The translations under genes were made by a program, and so were the position numbers. From assembly GCF_008638345.1 (NCBI RefSeq), contig NZ_VTVA01000004.1, forward strand, positions 62,001-126,000: a stretch of 64,000 bases of DNA, written 5' to 3'. The DNA is from Pseudomonas saliphila (GTDB taxonomy: Bacteria; Pseudomonadota; Gammaproteobacteria; Pseudomonadales; Pseudomonadaceae). Numbering within the stretch: the stretch's first letter is position 1; each line of letters opens with the position of its first letter. Shown here one piece after another: positions 44,511-52,750 of the stretch. Below the pieces are notes generated by a model. It saw only the letters and a program-made list of their open reading frames with translations. It was not told the DNA's origin and ran no database searches.

Positions 44511-45592
44511 GGGGTCTTCTCCATGAGGGTCTGATCAAAAGGGAGGTAGTCGCAATACCCGGCCGAACCGGGTGAATACAACGTCTTGCGGTCAAATTTG
44601 CTAAGTGGCTGGTACTGACGAATGCGCTCGACCAGATCGGGATTAGCGATGAAATGGCGCGCAAAAGAGACTGCGTCTGCACCACCGTCAGCGATAATCG
44701 CCTCGGCCGTGTCGGGCTCAAAACCGTCGTTGGTGATCAGCGCGCCGCTGAAGCCTGCGCGGGCGATGGCAAACGCATCCAAACCCTTTACGTGCGCACG
44801 CATCATATGCAGGTACGCCAGTCCCATGCCTTCGATGGCTTTGAGCAACGCGGACAGAGTGGCGGCAGGATCACTGTCACGGGCATCGTTGTAGCTATTG
44901 CCCGGGCACAGTCTCAGGCCAACCCGGCCAGGCCCGATGGCGTCGGCCATCGCGGCCAGCACTTCAAGCGTGAAGCGCACCCGATTCTCGACCGAGCCAC
45001 CGTATTCATCAGTCCGCTGGTTCGCGTTCTCCGCCATGAATTGCATCGGCAGATACCCGCTGGTGCCGTGCAGTTCAACGCCATCAAACCCGGCTTCACG
45101 AGCATTGAGTGCCGCCTGCCGGTAGTCCTGAATCACTGCTGCGATGTCGTCGCGGGTCAGTTCATCAGGCAGCTCGGTATCAGCCATTCCGACGGTATCG
45201 GTGAACAACTGGGTTTCGGCTGCTACGCTCGACGGCCCCACCGTGCGGCTGCCGGCGGGCTTGTTGTGCCGGGAAGCAACCCGACCGCAGTGCATCAGCT
45301 GGACCACAATCTGGCCACCGGCGGCGTGTACGGCATCCGTCACCTGACGCCAGGCAGCAATCTGTTCGGCGTTATAGAGGGCCGGCGTGCGGCAATATCC
45401 GAGCCCATCTGCCGAAGGCGAGGTGCCTTCGGCGATGATCAGTCCGGCCGTTGCCCGCTGCGCGTAATAATCAACCATGACCGCGGTGGGTACCGCCTTG
45501 TCGTCCGCTCGGCTGCGCGTCATCGGTGCCATGACGATGCGATTGGCAAGCTGCAGATCACCGAAACGCGCGGGTTGGAATAGATGTTTCAT
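44507..45592 (-). CDS. Old-yellow-enzyme family ene-reductase with changed active-site pair
   Basis: A 361-residue FMN TIM barrel of the OYE/NemA class (VMAPMTRSRAD, VQLMHCGRVASR, DEYGGSVENRVRF). The substrate-oxygen-binding pair, usually His-x-x-Asn (HGANGY), is here His175 and Ser178 in HGTSGY, which should alter carbonyl binding. OYEs reduce alpha,beta-unsaturated ketones, and 3-keto-4-ene steroids are such substrates. It lies between a SnoaL-fold protein and the acyl-CoA synthetase in one operon. Confidence 0.86.
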   Translation of the reverse strand: MKHLFQPARFGDLQLANRIVMAPMTRSRADDKAVPTAVMVDYYAQRATAGLIIAEGTSPSADGLGYCRTPALYNAEQIAAWRQVTDAVHAAGGQIVVQLMHCGRVASRHNKPAGSRTVGPSSVAAETQLFTDTVGMADTELPDELTRDDIAAVIQDYRQAALNAREAGFDGVELHGTSGYLPMQFMAENANQRTDEYGGSVENRVRFTLEVLAAMADAIGPGRVGLRLCPGNSYNDARDSDPAATLSALLKAIEGMGLAYLHMMRAHVKGLDAFAIARAGFSGALITNDGFEPDTAEAIIADGGADAVSFARHFIANPDLVERIRQYQPLSKFDRKTLYSPGSAGYCDYLPFDQTLMEKTP

Positions 45593-45601
45593 AGAGGCTC
45601 C

Positions 45602-46231
45602 TCAGCGCACGCGGATTTTTGGTGCAGGGGTATTGCCGCGCATCTGGCGTAGAAACTGTTCCAGCGGTGCCGGCTCAGCAACTTCAGGCAAGGTGTCGCG
45701 CGCCGGAGCTTGCGCCCAGAACGCCTTCCAGGAGGGGAACAGGTCATGGAAGGTGCCGGGATAGGGTTCGCGGCCGGGCCAGCGCATTTTCATGTCGCCG
45801 ATCGGCGGCTTGTTCAGATCGGTCGCGTACCAGTAGCAGGGCAAACGACGCCGGAAGAACCACTCCCCGTCGATGCGCTGATAGTCGTCCCAGTAGAGCA
45901 TCTGCATGATTACCCACTCGGCACCCGTCTCATGTTCGTTCTTCGAATAGACGACGCCGACGGCATTGTCCGCATCGGTAAATTCGATGATGTGCTGACC
46001 GACGTGGTGCGAGGTACCGGTGAACTGGTGTCTGAGCGTGTCGTCCACCCAGGCTTTCAGGTGCGCACGTCCAGAGGTTTCCTTGCCGACCCGGATGTCC
46101 GGGGCGAACAGATTGACGTGCGCATCGAGGTCACGCATATCCAGCGATAGCGAGTATTTGCCCACCAGCTGGCGGATCGCTTCTATCGATTCCAGCCGGT
46201 CCACACGTTGCGCAAGATTGTTCTGATCCAT
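45602..46231 (-). CDS. SnoaL/NTF2-fold protein, possible steroid dehydratase or isomerase
   Basis: A 209-residue SnoaL_4-like protein. It has Tyr26 and Asp31 (KYSLSLDMRDLD) and a His pair at 75-76 (GTSHHVGQ), the Tyr-Asp-His layout seen in bile-acid 7alpha-dehydratase BaiE (as I recall it). The fold also includes ketosteroid isomerases. The 45-residue C-terminal extension is unusual. ATG 46231 is chosen from the domain start; the longer open frame runs into the upstream gap. It lies 9 bp before the OYE gene. Confidence 0.72.
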   Translation of the reverse strand: MDQNNLAQRVDRLESIEAIRQLVGKYSLSLDMRDLDAHVNLFAPDIRVGKETSGRAHLKAWVDDTLRHQFTGTSHHVGQHIIEFTDADNAVGVVYSKNEHETGAEWVIMQMLYWDDYQRIDGEWFFRRRLPCYWYATDLNKPPIGDMKMRWPGREPYPGTFHDLFPSWKAFWAQAPARDTLPEVAEPAPLEQFLRQMRGNTPAPKIRVR

Positions 46232-46280
46232 CGGGTTTCGCCTTTTTTCTGATTGCTCGCGAGCTGCCGGGCTCTCGCCC

Positions 46281-47054
46281 TTACTCCATAACGGTGTACA
46301 GATCCGAACCTCTACCGCCGTCCACTGCCAGGCTTGCACCGGTTATGTAGGACGCCTCATCGGAGGCGAGGAACAGGATCGCGTTGGCCAGCTCGACGGA
46401 TTCGCCGACGCGCTTCATGGGAATCAGTTTTTCGGTATTGGTCCGGGCCTTGTCATCGCCGAGCATGCCGGCTGTAGCAGGTGTGGCGACCACACCCGGA
46501 ACAACGACGTTGCAGCGGATATTCAGTGGCGCGCCTTCGGAAGCGACAGCCCGGCTGAAGTTGATAACCGCCGCCTTGGCTGCGGAATAACCGGACATCC
46601 AGGCCGTACCGAATACGCCGCAAATGGATGCCAGATTGACGATGGAACCGCCGCCCTGCTTCTTCATGATCTGCATCGCCGTGCGGGTGCCCCAGAAGGT
46701 GCCGTCCACGGTGGTCGCGAAGTTGGCGTGCCAGTCTTCAGTGGTCATGGCGTCCACGGTGCCCCAGGTGAAGGCCATCGCGTTGTTGACCATGACATCC
46801 AGACGGCCATATTCAGCAGCGGTCGACTCGATGGCCGAAACGAACTGCTGCTCGTTGCTTACGTCAGCGACGCGATACGCCGCCTTGCCGCCGGCGGCAT
46901 TGATCTTTTCGACCACGCCCTGCAAGGGCTCTTCGCGGCGACCACAGATCACTACAGTGGCGCCCTCTTCTGCCATACGCTCCGCCGTGGCGGCACCAAT
47001 TCCCGAGCCACCGCCGGTAATGAAAACGATCTTGTTCTGCATACGTAAAGTCAT
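46281..47054 (-). CDS. SDR oxidoreductase
   Basis: A 257-residue classical SDR: TGGGSGIGAATAERMAEEG, NNAMAF, Ser in NLASICGVFG and YSAAK. Its close relatives include hydroxysteroid and 3-oxoacyl dehydrogenases. It lies between another SDR and a SnoaL-fold protein under the operator at 47888, so a hydroxysteroid dehydrogenase role is likely but not specific. The start has GGGG 9 bp upstream. Confidence 0.82.
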   Translation of the reverse strand: MTLRMQNKIVFITGGGSGIGAATAERMAEEGATVVICGRREEPLQGVVEKINAAGGKAAYRVADVSNEQQFVSAIESTAAEYGRLDVMVNNAMAFTWGTVDAMTTEDWHANFATTVDGTFWGTRTAMQIMKKQGGGSIVNLASICGVFGTAWMSGYSAAKAAVINFSRAVASEGAPLNIRCNVVVPGVVATPATAGMLGDDKARTNTEKLIPMKRVGESVELANAILFLASDEASYITGASLAVDGGRGSDLYTVME

Positions 47055-47066
47055 GATATTTACCCC

Positions 47067-47801
47067 TTAGATGAAGGCCGAGCCGCCATTGATGGTGATG
47101 TTCTGACCCGTGATGAAACTGGCGTCATCGCTGGCGAGGAACACCACCGCGCGGGCAATTTCGTCTGGCTGGCCGAGGCGGCCTAGCGGGATGGCAGCGA
47201 CCATCGCCTGCATCCACTCGTCAGGAATGCCGGCCATCATTGGTGTGTCGGTAGGACCAGGCACTATGGTGTTGACGCGGATACGGCTGGGCGCCAGTTC
47301 ACGTGCCAGGCTGCGGGTCAGGCCCATGACGCCGGCCTTGGAGGCCACGTAATGGCTGGGACCTTCGCCGGTTAACGCGCCGGTGCTGGAAAAGTTGATG
47401 ATGGTGCCGGCGGTTTCCTTGGAAACCATCAGTCGGGCGGCTTCGCGGGCGCACAGGAAGGTGCCTCTGAGGTTAACGCCCAGCACGCGATCCCAGTTTT
47501 CCACCGGCGTATCCAGGAAGCTGTCCACCGAACCAGTACCGGCGTTGTTCACCAGTATGTCGAGGCGCCCGGCCTCGTCAGTAATGCGCTGCATGGCAGC
47601 CTGCACAGAGGCTTCATCCATCACGTTGCACACGACCGCGTGGGCACGTTCGCCCAGATCGGCAACACTGGCATTGATCGCATCAGCGTTGATATCTGCT
47701 GCGTAGACCACGGCACCCTCGGCCACGAACTGGCGCACAATAGCGGCGCCCATGCCCTGCGCGGCACCGGTGACAAAAGCGATCTTGTTATTAAGTTTCA
47801 T
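47067..47801 (-). CDS. SDR oxidoreductase
   Basis: A 244-residue FabG-like SDR: TGAAQGMGAAIVRQF, NNAGTG, Ser in NFSSTGALTGEG and YVASK. It is the first gene of the operon ending at DUF1329 and starts after AAGGAG. A hydroxysteroid dehydrogenase is plausible in this place; a generic 3-oxoacyl reductase is the alternative. Confidence 0.82.
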   Translation of the reverse strand: MKLNNKIAFVTGAAQGMGAAIVRQFVAEGAVVYAADINADAINASVADLGERAHAVVCNVMDEASVQAAMQRITDEAGRLDILVNNAGTGSVDSFLDTPVENWDRVLGVNLRGTFLCAREAARLMVSKETAGTIINFSSTGALTGEGPSHYVASKAGVMGLTRSLARELAPSRIRVNTIVPGPTDTPMMAGIPDEWMQAMVAAIPLGRLGQPDEIARAVVFLASDDASFITGQNITINGGSAFI

Positions 47802-47887
47802 AGCTGCTCCTTACTGACACTCGACCATTGGGGCCATGAGAGCCTGGTTACGGTTGCAGCTATGATTGATGGCTGGAAACTGAGCAA

Positions 47888-47907
47888 CATCGTCCGTTGA
47901 GACTAAA
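47888..47907 (-). promoter_or_regulatory. Shared operator, left-facing
   Basis: CATCGTCCGTTGAGACTAAA differs at one position from the site before hsaC (15161-15180). It lies 87 bp before the SDR start. An oppositely oriented copy follows at 47960-47979, giving each side of the divergent promoter its own site. Confidence 0.65.
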
Positions 47908-47959
47908 GCGTTCGACGGAGTGAAAAGTCCACACGGAAGAAACGCGACACAGGTTTCGC

Positions 47960-47979
47960 ACTGGTCTGAATGGACGATG
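47960..47979 (+). promoter_or_regulatory. Shared operator, right-facing
   Basis: On the minus strand this reads CATCGTCCATTCAGACCAGT, sharing CATCGTCCATT.AGAC with the hsaC site. It lies 58 bp before the MFS TTG start, in inverted orientation to 47888-47907. Confidence 0.6.
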
Positions 47980-48036
47980 CTTCGCTAGCGTCAAGCGAAC
48001 AGCATCGGGGCAATAAAAACTAAAGGAGTCTGCCCC

Positions 48037-49359
48037 TTGAGCCCCTCTCCTACCCGGACCACCTGGCGGACGCATTACGCACTGGCCGTGCTCGCCGTGA
48101 TTTACATCTTCAACTACATCGATCGACTGCTGGTTTCGATCCTTATTGAGCCCATCAAACTCGAGTTCGGCGTATCCGATACCCTTATAGGATTACTCAC
48201 CGGGGTAGCCTTCGCGCTGTTCTATACGGTGTTCGGTTTGCCGCTCGGCCGGCTGTCCGACCGCATTGGACGCAAGCCGGTGATTGCCTTGGCCTGTATT
48301 GCATGGAGCTTCATGACCGTGTTGTGCGGCGTGGCCACCAGTTTCACCATGCTGCTGATATTCAGGATTGGCGTGGCGGTCGGCGAAGCCGGCGGGTCCG
48401 CGCCTTCGGTGGCAATGATTTCCGATCTCTACCCACCAAGTCAGCGCTCGCGAGCCCTGGCAGTGTTTTTAATGGGACCTGCCCTGGGTGCCGTATTCGG
48501 CCTCGGTATGGGTGGCTGGGTTGCCGACACCTATGGCTGGCGCTGGGCATTCATCATTATCGGTGCGCCTGGTGTGTTGCTCGGTCTGTTGCTGGCCCTG
48601 ACCGTACGTGCACCCAACCAGATAAAGTCAGCTGCAGATGCGCCACAGGAAAGTTTCCTGACAACCTTCAACAGCCTGATCAGTACTCCGTCGTATCTGT
48701 TGATAGTGGTTGCAGGCAGCGTGGCGGCCATTGCCGGCTACGCGATCGGCACCTGGAACCCCAGTTTTCTGATTCGCTCACACGACCTCAGCATCACCGA
48801 AGCCGGTGCGTTGATGGGACTGGGCGGCGGCATGACGTCGGTCATTGGCACCCTGACCTGCGGCTGGTTTGCTGACCGGATGGTTAAGAAGAATACCGGT
48901 TGGCAGCTAGGCACAGCGCTGCTCGGGACGGCGATCAGCATTCCCTTTGGTCTGTTGTTCTTCTTATGGCCAGCTGGCACCGCTTTCTATATAGCCGGCA
49001 CGGCTGTGCCAACCGCTTTCCTTTTCTACCTTGGGTTTGCCTTCTTTGCTACCTGGTGGACAGTGCCGTGCTTCGGCTCGATGAGCCATTTGTTTCCGCC
49101 GACCAAGCTGGCCCAAGGCACGGCCATCTTCTTCATGGGCATAACCCTGCTGGGCGTCGGCCTGGGCCCGCTGGTTGTCGGCGTTCTCAGCGACCTTTTC
49201 GCATTAACGATCGGCACCGAGGCTTTGAGATATGCACTGGCCAGTACCATAGGCATTCTGCTTATCCCGTGCATTTGCCTGGCGATCGCCATTCCAAAAT
49301 ACCGCGACCAGGTAGATGGCACGCAAGACGAACTGCCTGACGCCGTCGCCACGATTTAA
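48037..49359 (+). CDS. MFS transporter (spinster/organic-anion type)
   Basis: A 440-residue, 12-helix transporter. Signature loops GRLSDRIGRKPVI and the NYIDRLLVSILIEPIKLEF opening are typical of the Spns-like group. It starts with TTG, supported by AAAGGAG eight bases before. It heads the operon with the HsaD-like hydrolase and probably imports the steroid acid or exports an intermediate; direction is not deducible. Confidence 0.86.
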   Translation: MSPSPTRTTWRTHYALAVLAVIYIFNYIDRLLVSILIEPIKLEFGVSDTLIGLLTGVAFALFYTVFGLPLGRLSDRIGRKPVIALACIAWSFMTVLCGVATSFTMLLIFRIGVAVGEAGGSAPSVAMISDLYPPSQRSRALAVFLMGPALGAVFGLGMGGWVADTYGWRWAFIIIGAPGVLLGLLLALTVRAPNQIKSAADAPQESFLTTFNSLISTPSYLLIVVAGSVAAIAGYAIGTWNPSFLIRSHDLSITEAGALMGLGGGMTSVIGTLTCGWFADRMVKKNTGWQLGTALLGTAISIPFGLLFFLWPAGTAFYIAGTAVPTAFLFYLGFAFFATWWTVPCFGSMSHLFPPTKLAQGTAIFFMGITLLGVGLGPLVVGVLSDLFALTIGTEALRYALASTIGILLIPCICLAIAIPKYRDQVDGTQDELPDAVATI

Positions 49360-49376
49360 ACCACAGGAGCCAGAAC

Positions 49377-50216
49377 GTGACCAACACAACCAACCAGGAT
49401 CTACCCCTACCTGTCGGCAAATACGCCAAGCTCGATAACGGGCTCATCCTCCACTACCTCGATATCGGCGACGGGCCGATCGTGCTCTGGCTGCATGGCA
49501 GCGGTCCCGGCGCAAGCGGGTTCAGCAATTTCAAGGGTAATTATCCCGTATTCGAGAAAGCAGGTTTCCGCAATATCGTGCTGGATCTGCCGGGCTTCGG
49601 CCGTTCAGATAAGCCAGCCGACGTGAATTATGATCTGGATTTCTTTGTCAGCAATCTCAAGCAATTTCTGGATATCGTCGGTATTGCGCGCTGTACCTTG
49701 CTGGGCAACTCGCTGGGCGGTGCAATTGCATTGGGCGCCACCCTGGCTTATCCCGAGCGCGTGGAAAAGCTGGTATTGATGGCGCCGGGCGGTGTCGAAG
49801 AACGCGAGACCTATTTCCAGATGCCGGGGATCGTCCGCATGGTAGAAGTGTTCGGTCAAGGCCCCATGGGCGTCGAGCAGATGCGCGACGTGATGACCTT
49901 GCAACTGTTCGACAGCAGCCAGCTGGACGAAACCCTGCTACAGGAACGTGCCGCCGTCGCGCCATTGCAGCCGGCCAACCTGTTCTCCACCATGATGGTG
50001 CCGAACATGACGGAACGCCTGCATGAGATCAGCGTGCCTATCCTGGGTTTCTGGGGCACCAATGACGCCTTCAATCCCTCGTCTGGTGCCTTCAAGATTC
50101 TAGATAACGCGCCCAATGCGCGCTTTATTCTGCTCAACCGGTGCGGTCATTGGGTGCAAGTCGAGCATCAGGCGTTATTCAATCGCAGCTGTATCGAATT
50201 CCTGATCAACGGATAA
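49377..50216 (+). CDS. hsaD: Meta-cleavage product hydrolase, HsaD/TesD-like
   Basis: A 279-residue alpha/beta hydrolase with the C-C bond hydrolase signature LHGSGPGASGFSNFKGNYP. The catalytic triad is Ser112 (LGNSLGGA), Asp230 (GTNDAFNP) and His258 (RCGHWVQ). It would split 4,5:9,10-diseco-steroid after dioxygenase cleavage, releasing the HIP propionate bicycle and a hydroxydienoate. Its partner dioxygenase is 34 kb away on the other strand but shares the operator. The start is GTG with AGGAG. Confidence 0.86.
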   Translation: MTNTTNQDLPLPVGKYAKLDNGLILHYLDIGDGPIVLWLHGSGPGASGFSNFKGNYPVFEKAGFRNIVLDLPGFGRSDKPADVNYDLDFFVSNLKQFLDIVGIARCTLLGNSLGGAIALGATLAYPERVEKLVLMAPGGVEERETYFQMPGIVRMVEVFGQGPMGVEQMRDVMTLQLFDSSQLDETLLQERAAVAPLQPANLFSTMMVPNMTERLHEISVPILGFWGTNDAFNPSSGAFKILDNAPNARFILLNRCGHWVQVEHQALFNRSCIEFLING

Positions 50217-50270
50217 AAACAGTCTGATCGGCGCAGCGCGTGCTGTGCTGATCTCAAGGATTCAACGTTC

Positions 50271-52394
50271 ATGACCTATTCGCACTTACTGGGGCCAGCA
50301 AGGCTCGGCAGTCTGGAACTACGTAACCGCATCATCATGGCCCCGATGGGCTCCAATTTCGCCGAGTCGGACGGCAGCTGCGGCGAGCGCATCCAGGCTT
50401 ATTACGAAGCCCGCGCTGCTGGCGGCGCTGGCTTGCTGATCATGGGCGTGTGCTCGATAGCCTACCCAGCCGGAACCGCCGAGCCGTACCAGGTCGGGAT
50501 TTCTGACGATAAATACTTGCCCGGTCTCACGCGCCTGGCGGAGCGGGTTCACAAGCATGGTGCGAAGATAGCGGCGCAGCTACAGCATGCCGGCAAAACC
50601 GCGACACGTGACCTTGCAGAGGGGCGCGAGCTCTGGGTGCCATCCATGCCTCCGCGGTTCAAAACCGACATGATGGCCTCGCTGACGCCCGAGGAGATAG
50701 GGTCCTTTATCTCTGCCAGCAAGCCGAAAACCAGCCCGGGCATCAGAATCATGGCCAAGCCCGACATCGAGCAAATGATTGAGTGGTTTGCCAGCGCCGC
50801 TGAGCGGGCGCAGAAAGCCGGTTTCGATGGCGTCGAAATCCATGCAGCTCACAGTTACATCATTGCTGGTTTCCTGTCCGCCTACTACAACAAGCGGGAC
50901 GATGAGTATGGCGGAAGTCTGGAAAACCGTGCCCGGCTAATGCTCGAAGTGCTGCACGAAACGCGGCGGCGCACCGGCAAGGATTTCGGCGTGTGGCTTC
51001 GGTTGGACGCCTATGAATTGCATACCGAGGGCGGCATTACACTGGAGGAATGCAAGGCGTTCGCAAGCATGGCCGAGGCAGCGGGTGCCGATGCCGTATC
51101 CATCTCCGCCTATGCAGCGACAACCAACGGGGTGGCCTTCACCGAAGCGCCACTGGTGCAAAAGCCGGCTGGCTTCCTGGACTGGGCAGCCGAGGTCAAG
51201 CAGGCGGTGAGCATTCCAGTAATCGCAGTGGGGCGGCTCTCCCCCGATGCTGCTGACAAGGCTATTGCCGAAGGTCAGTGTGACTTCGTGGCCATGGCGC
51301 GCAAGCTGCTCGCCGATCCGGAATTACCCAACAAGCTGGCACGCGATGATGCCGCCGCCATCCGCCCCTGCATATACTGCTATGTGTGCGTCAGCCAGAT
51401 CTTCGTCAATGAGCGGGTGAAGTGTGCGGTCAACCCCTTTACCGGTCATGAGTCGCAGCGGGTGATAACCCCAGCTGAAAAACCTCAGCATATTCTGATC
51501 GTCGGAGCCGGCCCAGCGGGCCTGGAGGCCGCACGGCTGGGCAGTTTGCGCGGACATAGGGTAACGGTGGTAGAGCGCAGTGGTCGCCTCGGCGGCACGT
51601 TGTTCTTCGCCGCCCTCGCCTACCCGGAAAATGGCGCCCTGCTGGACAACCTGATACATCAGGTCAAGCAGCTGCCCATCGACATCAAGCTCGGTACCGC
51701 TGCCACGCCCGAACTGATCGCACAGTTGAATCCCGATCATGTTCTGGTAGCCAACGGGGCCAAGCGCGCTGCGCCCGATATCCCCGGTGCAACGGCCAAA
51801 CATGTATGGAGCGGTGATGAGTTGCGGCGCCTGATGACGGGCGACCGGGCCGATGAAATCGCCAAAGCCAAGCTGTCCCTGGGCCAGCGCGCCCTGATGA
51901 AAGCGGGCAGCTTGACCGGCGCCAACAACAGCACCGATGCGCTCAAGCAGTTATCGAAACTGTGGATGCCGCTTGGCAAAAAGGTAGTGATTGTTGGTGG
52001 TGGGCTGGTGGGTTTGGAGCTGGCGGAGTTTCTGGTAGAGCGCGGCCGCCAGGTCACCGTACTGGAACCCAGCGAAAGCCTGGGACGGGAACTGTCCATC
52101 GTGCGCCGCTGGCGTGTGCTGGATAACCTGACTCAACACCAGGTTGCCATGCATAAACAGGCCGAGGTCACCCATATAGACAGTGACCGTGTGTGCTATC
52201 AGGATGCAGAAGGTCAGGCCCATGAGGTGATGATGGATTCGGTGGTCCTCGCCCTGGGTGCTGGCCCGGATCACAGCTTGAGTGAACAGCTGGCAGCCTG
52301 CGGTAAACCGGTACACCGTCTGGGCGACTGCGACGAGTTGGGATATATCGAAGGCGCGATCCGCTCGGCTACCGAAACAGTCCTTTCCCTCTGA
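50271..52394 (+). CDS. FadH/BaiH-like FMN-FeS-FAD ene-reductase
   Basis: A 707-residue three-part enzyme. It has an OYE-type TIM barrel with HxxH in VEIHAAHSY, an iron-sulfur site, and a C-terminal FAD/NADH region (LIVGAGPAGLEAARLGSLRG and VIVGGGLVGLELAEFL). The cysteines are 367, 370, 373 and 385, a CxxCxxC-x11-C layout, one residue shorter between the second and third than FadH (CxxCxxxC). Such enzymes reduce dienoyl-CoAs or steroid enones (BaiCD/BaiH). A role on Delta4 or Delta6 steroid bonds is likely. Confidence 0.84.
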   Translation: MTYSHLLGPARLGSLELRNRIIMAPMGSNFAESDGSCGERIQAYYEARAAGGAGLLIMGVCSIAYPAGTAEPYQVGISDDKYLPGLTRLAERVHKHGAKIAAQLQHAGKTATRDLAEGRELWVPSMPPRFKTDMMASLTPEEIGSFISASKPKTSPGIRIMAKPDIEQMIEWFASAAERAQKAGFDGVEIHAAHSYIIAGFLSAYYNKRDDEYGGSLENRARLMLEVLHETRRRTGKDFGVWLRLDAYELHTEGGITLEECKAFASMAEAAGADAVSISAYAATTNGVAFTEAPLVQKPAGFLDWAAEVKQAVSIPVIAVGRLSPDAADKAIAEGQCDFVAMARKLLADPELPNKLARDDAAAIRPCIYCYVCVSQIFVNERVKCAVNPFTGHESQRVITPAEKPQHILIVGAGPAGLEAARLGSLRGHRVTVVERSGRLGGTLFFAALAYPENGALLDNLIHQVKQLPIDIKLGTAATPELIAQLNPDHVLVANGAKRAAPDIPGATAKHVWSGDELRRLMTGDRADEIAKAKLSLGQRALMKAGSLTGANNSTDALKQLSKLWMPLGKKVVIVGGGLVGLELAEFLVERGRQVTVLEPSESLGRELSIVRRWRVLDNLTQHQVAMHKQAEVTHIDSDRVCYQDAEGQAHEVMMDSVVLALGAGPDHSLSEQLAACGKPVHRLGDCDELGYIEGAIRSATETVLSL

Positions 52395-52405
52395 TCAACC
52401 AGTTC

Positions 52406-52427
52406 GGGGTATCGGATCCGATACCCC
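52406..52427 (+). terminator. Perfect 22-bp palindrome after the reductase gene
   Basis: GGGGTATCGGA at 52406-52416 is exactly mirrored by TCCGATACCCC at 52417-52427 with no loop, 12 bp past the stop. It can form a hairpin and probably ends the plus-strand unit; the lack of a T-run and its perfect symmetry leave a protein-binding site as an alternative. Confidence 0.5.
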
Positions 52428-52700
52428 GCTGATCGCCCCGCCTGTAACGCCTCTTCTCTAGCCAACAGCCTGTACCAGCGATCCTGTCTGCTTCCTTGCG
52501 TCCATCATGATTGCGCGTCAACACGATGCCGGCCCTGGGGTGTAGCGCGCCTGCGCTATGCCAGATTCGCGGTAACAACAGACCCCGTCGGCGCCTCCGA
52601 ACACGGCCTGAGCCGCACGCCAACCCCAGGGAACCCGTGGGCCGGTCGCAATGCTGGCCCGGTGGGTACCATCCTGCTATAGGGTAGTCTCATCGTGCGT
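52428..52700. other. Intergenic stretch without recognisable features
   Basis: Between the palindrome and the MFS terminator I see no credible gene: the reading frames here are arginine-rich and lack ribosome sites. Scattered short GC-rich inverted repeats are present, none clear enough to name. Confidence 0.6.
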
Positions 52701-52703
52701 GCA

Positions 52704-52729
52704 GAAAAAAGCCAACCCGAAGGTTGGCT
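52704..52729 (-). terminator. Rho-independent terminator of the DHA2 exporter operon
   Basis: Read leftward, AGCCAACC pairs with GGTTGGCT (52710-52717 and 52722-52729) around a UUCG-type loop and is followed by a run of Ts (52704-52710). It lies 22 bp past the MFS stop. Confidence 0.88.
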
Positions 52730-52750
52730 GAATCACACGGGGTCTGCCGG

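Noticed and set aside
52369-52623. 84-codon minus-strand frame after the FadH-like gene
   Set aside because: Arginine-rich, partly antisense to the gene end, no ribosome site.
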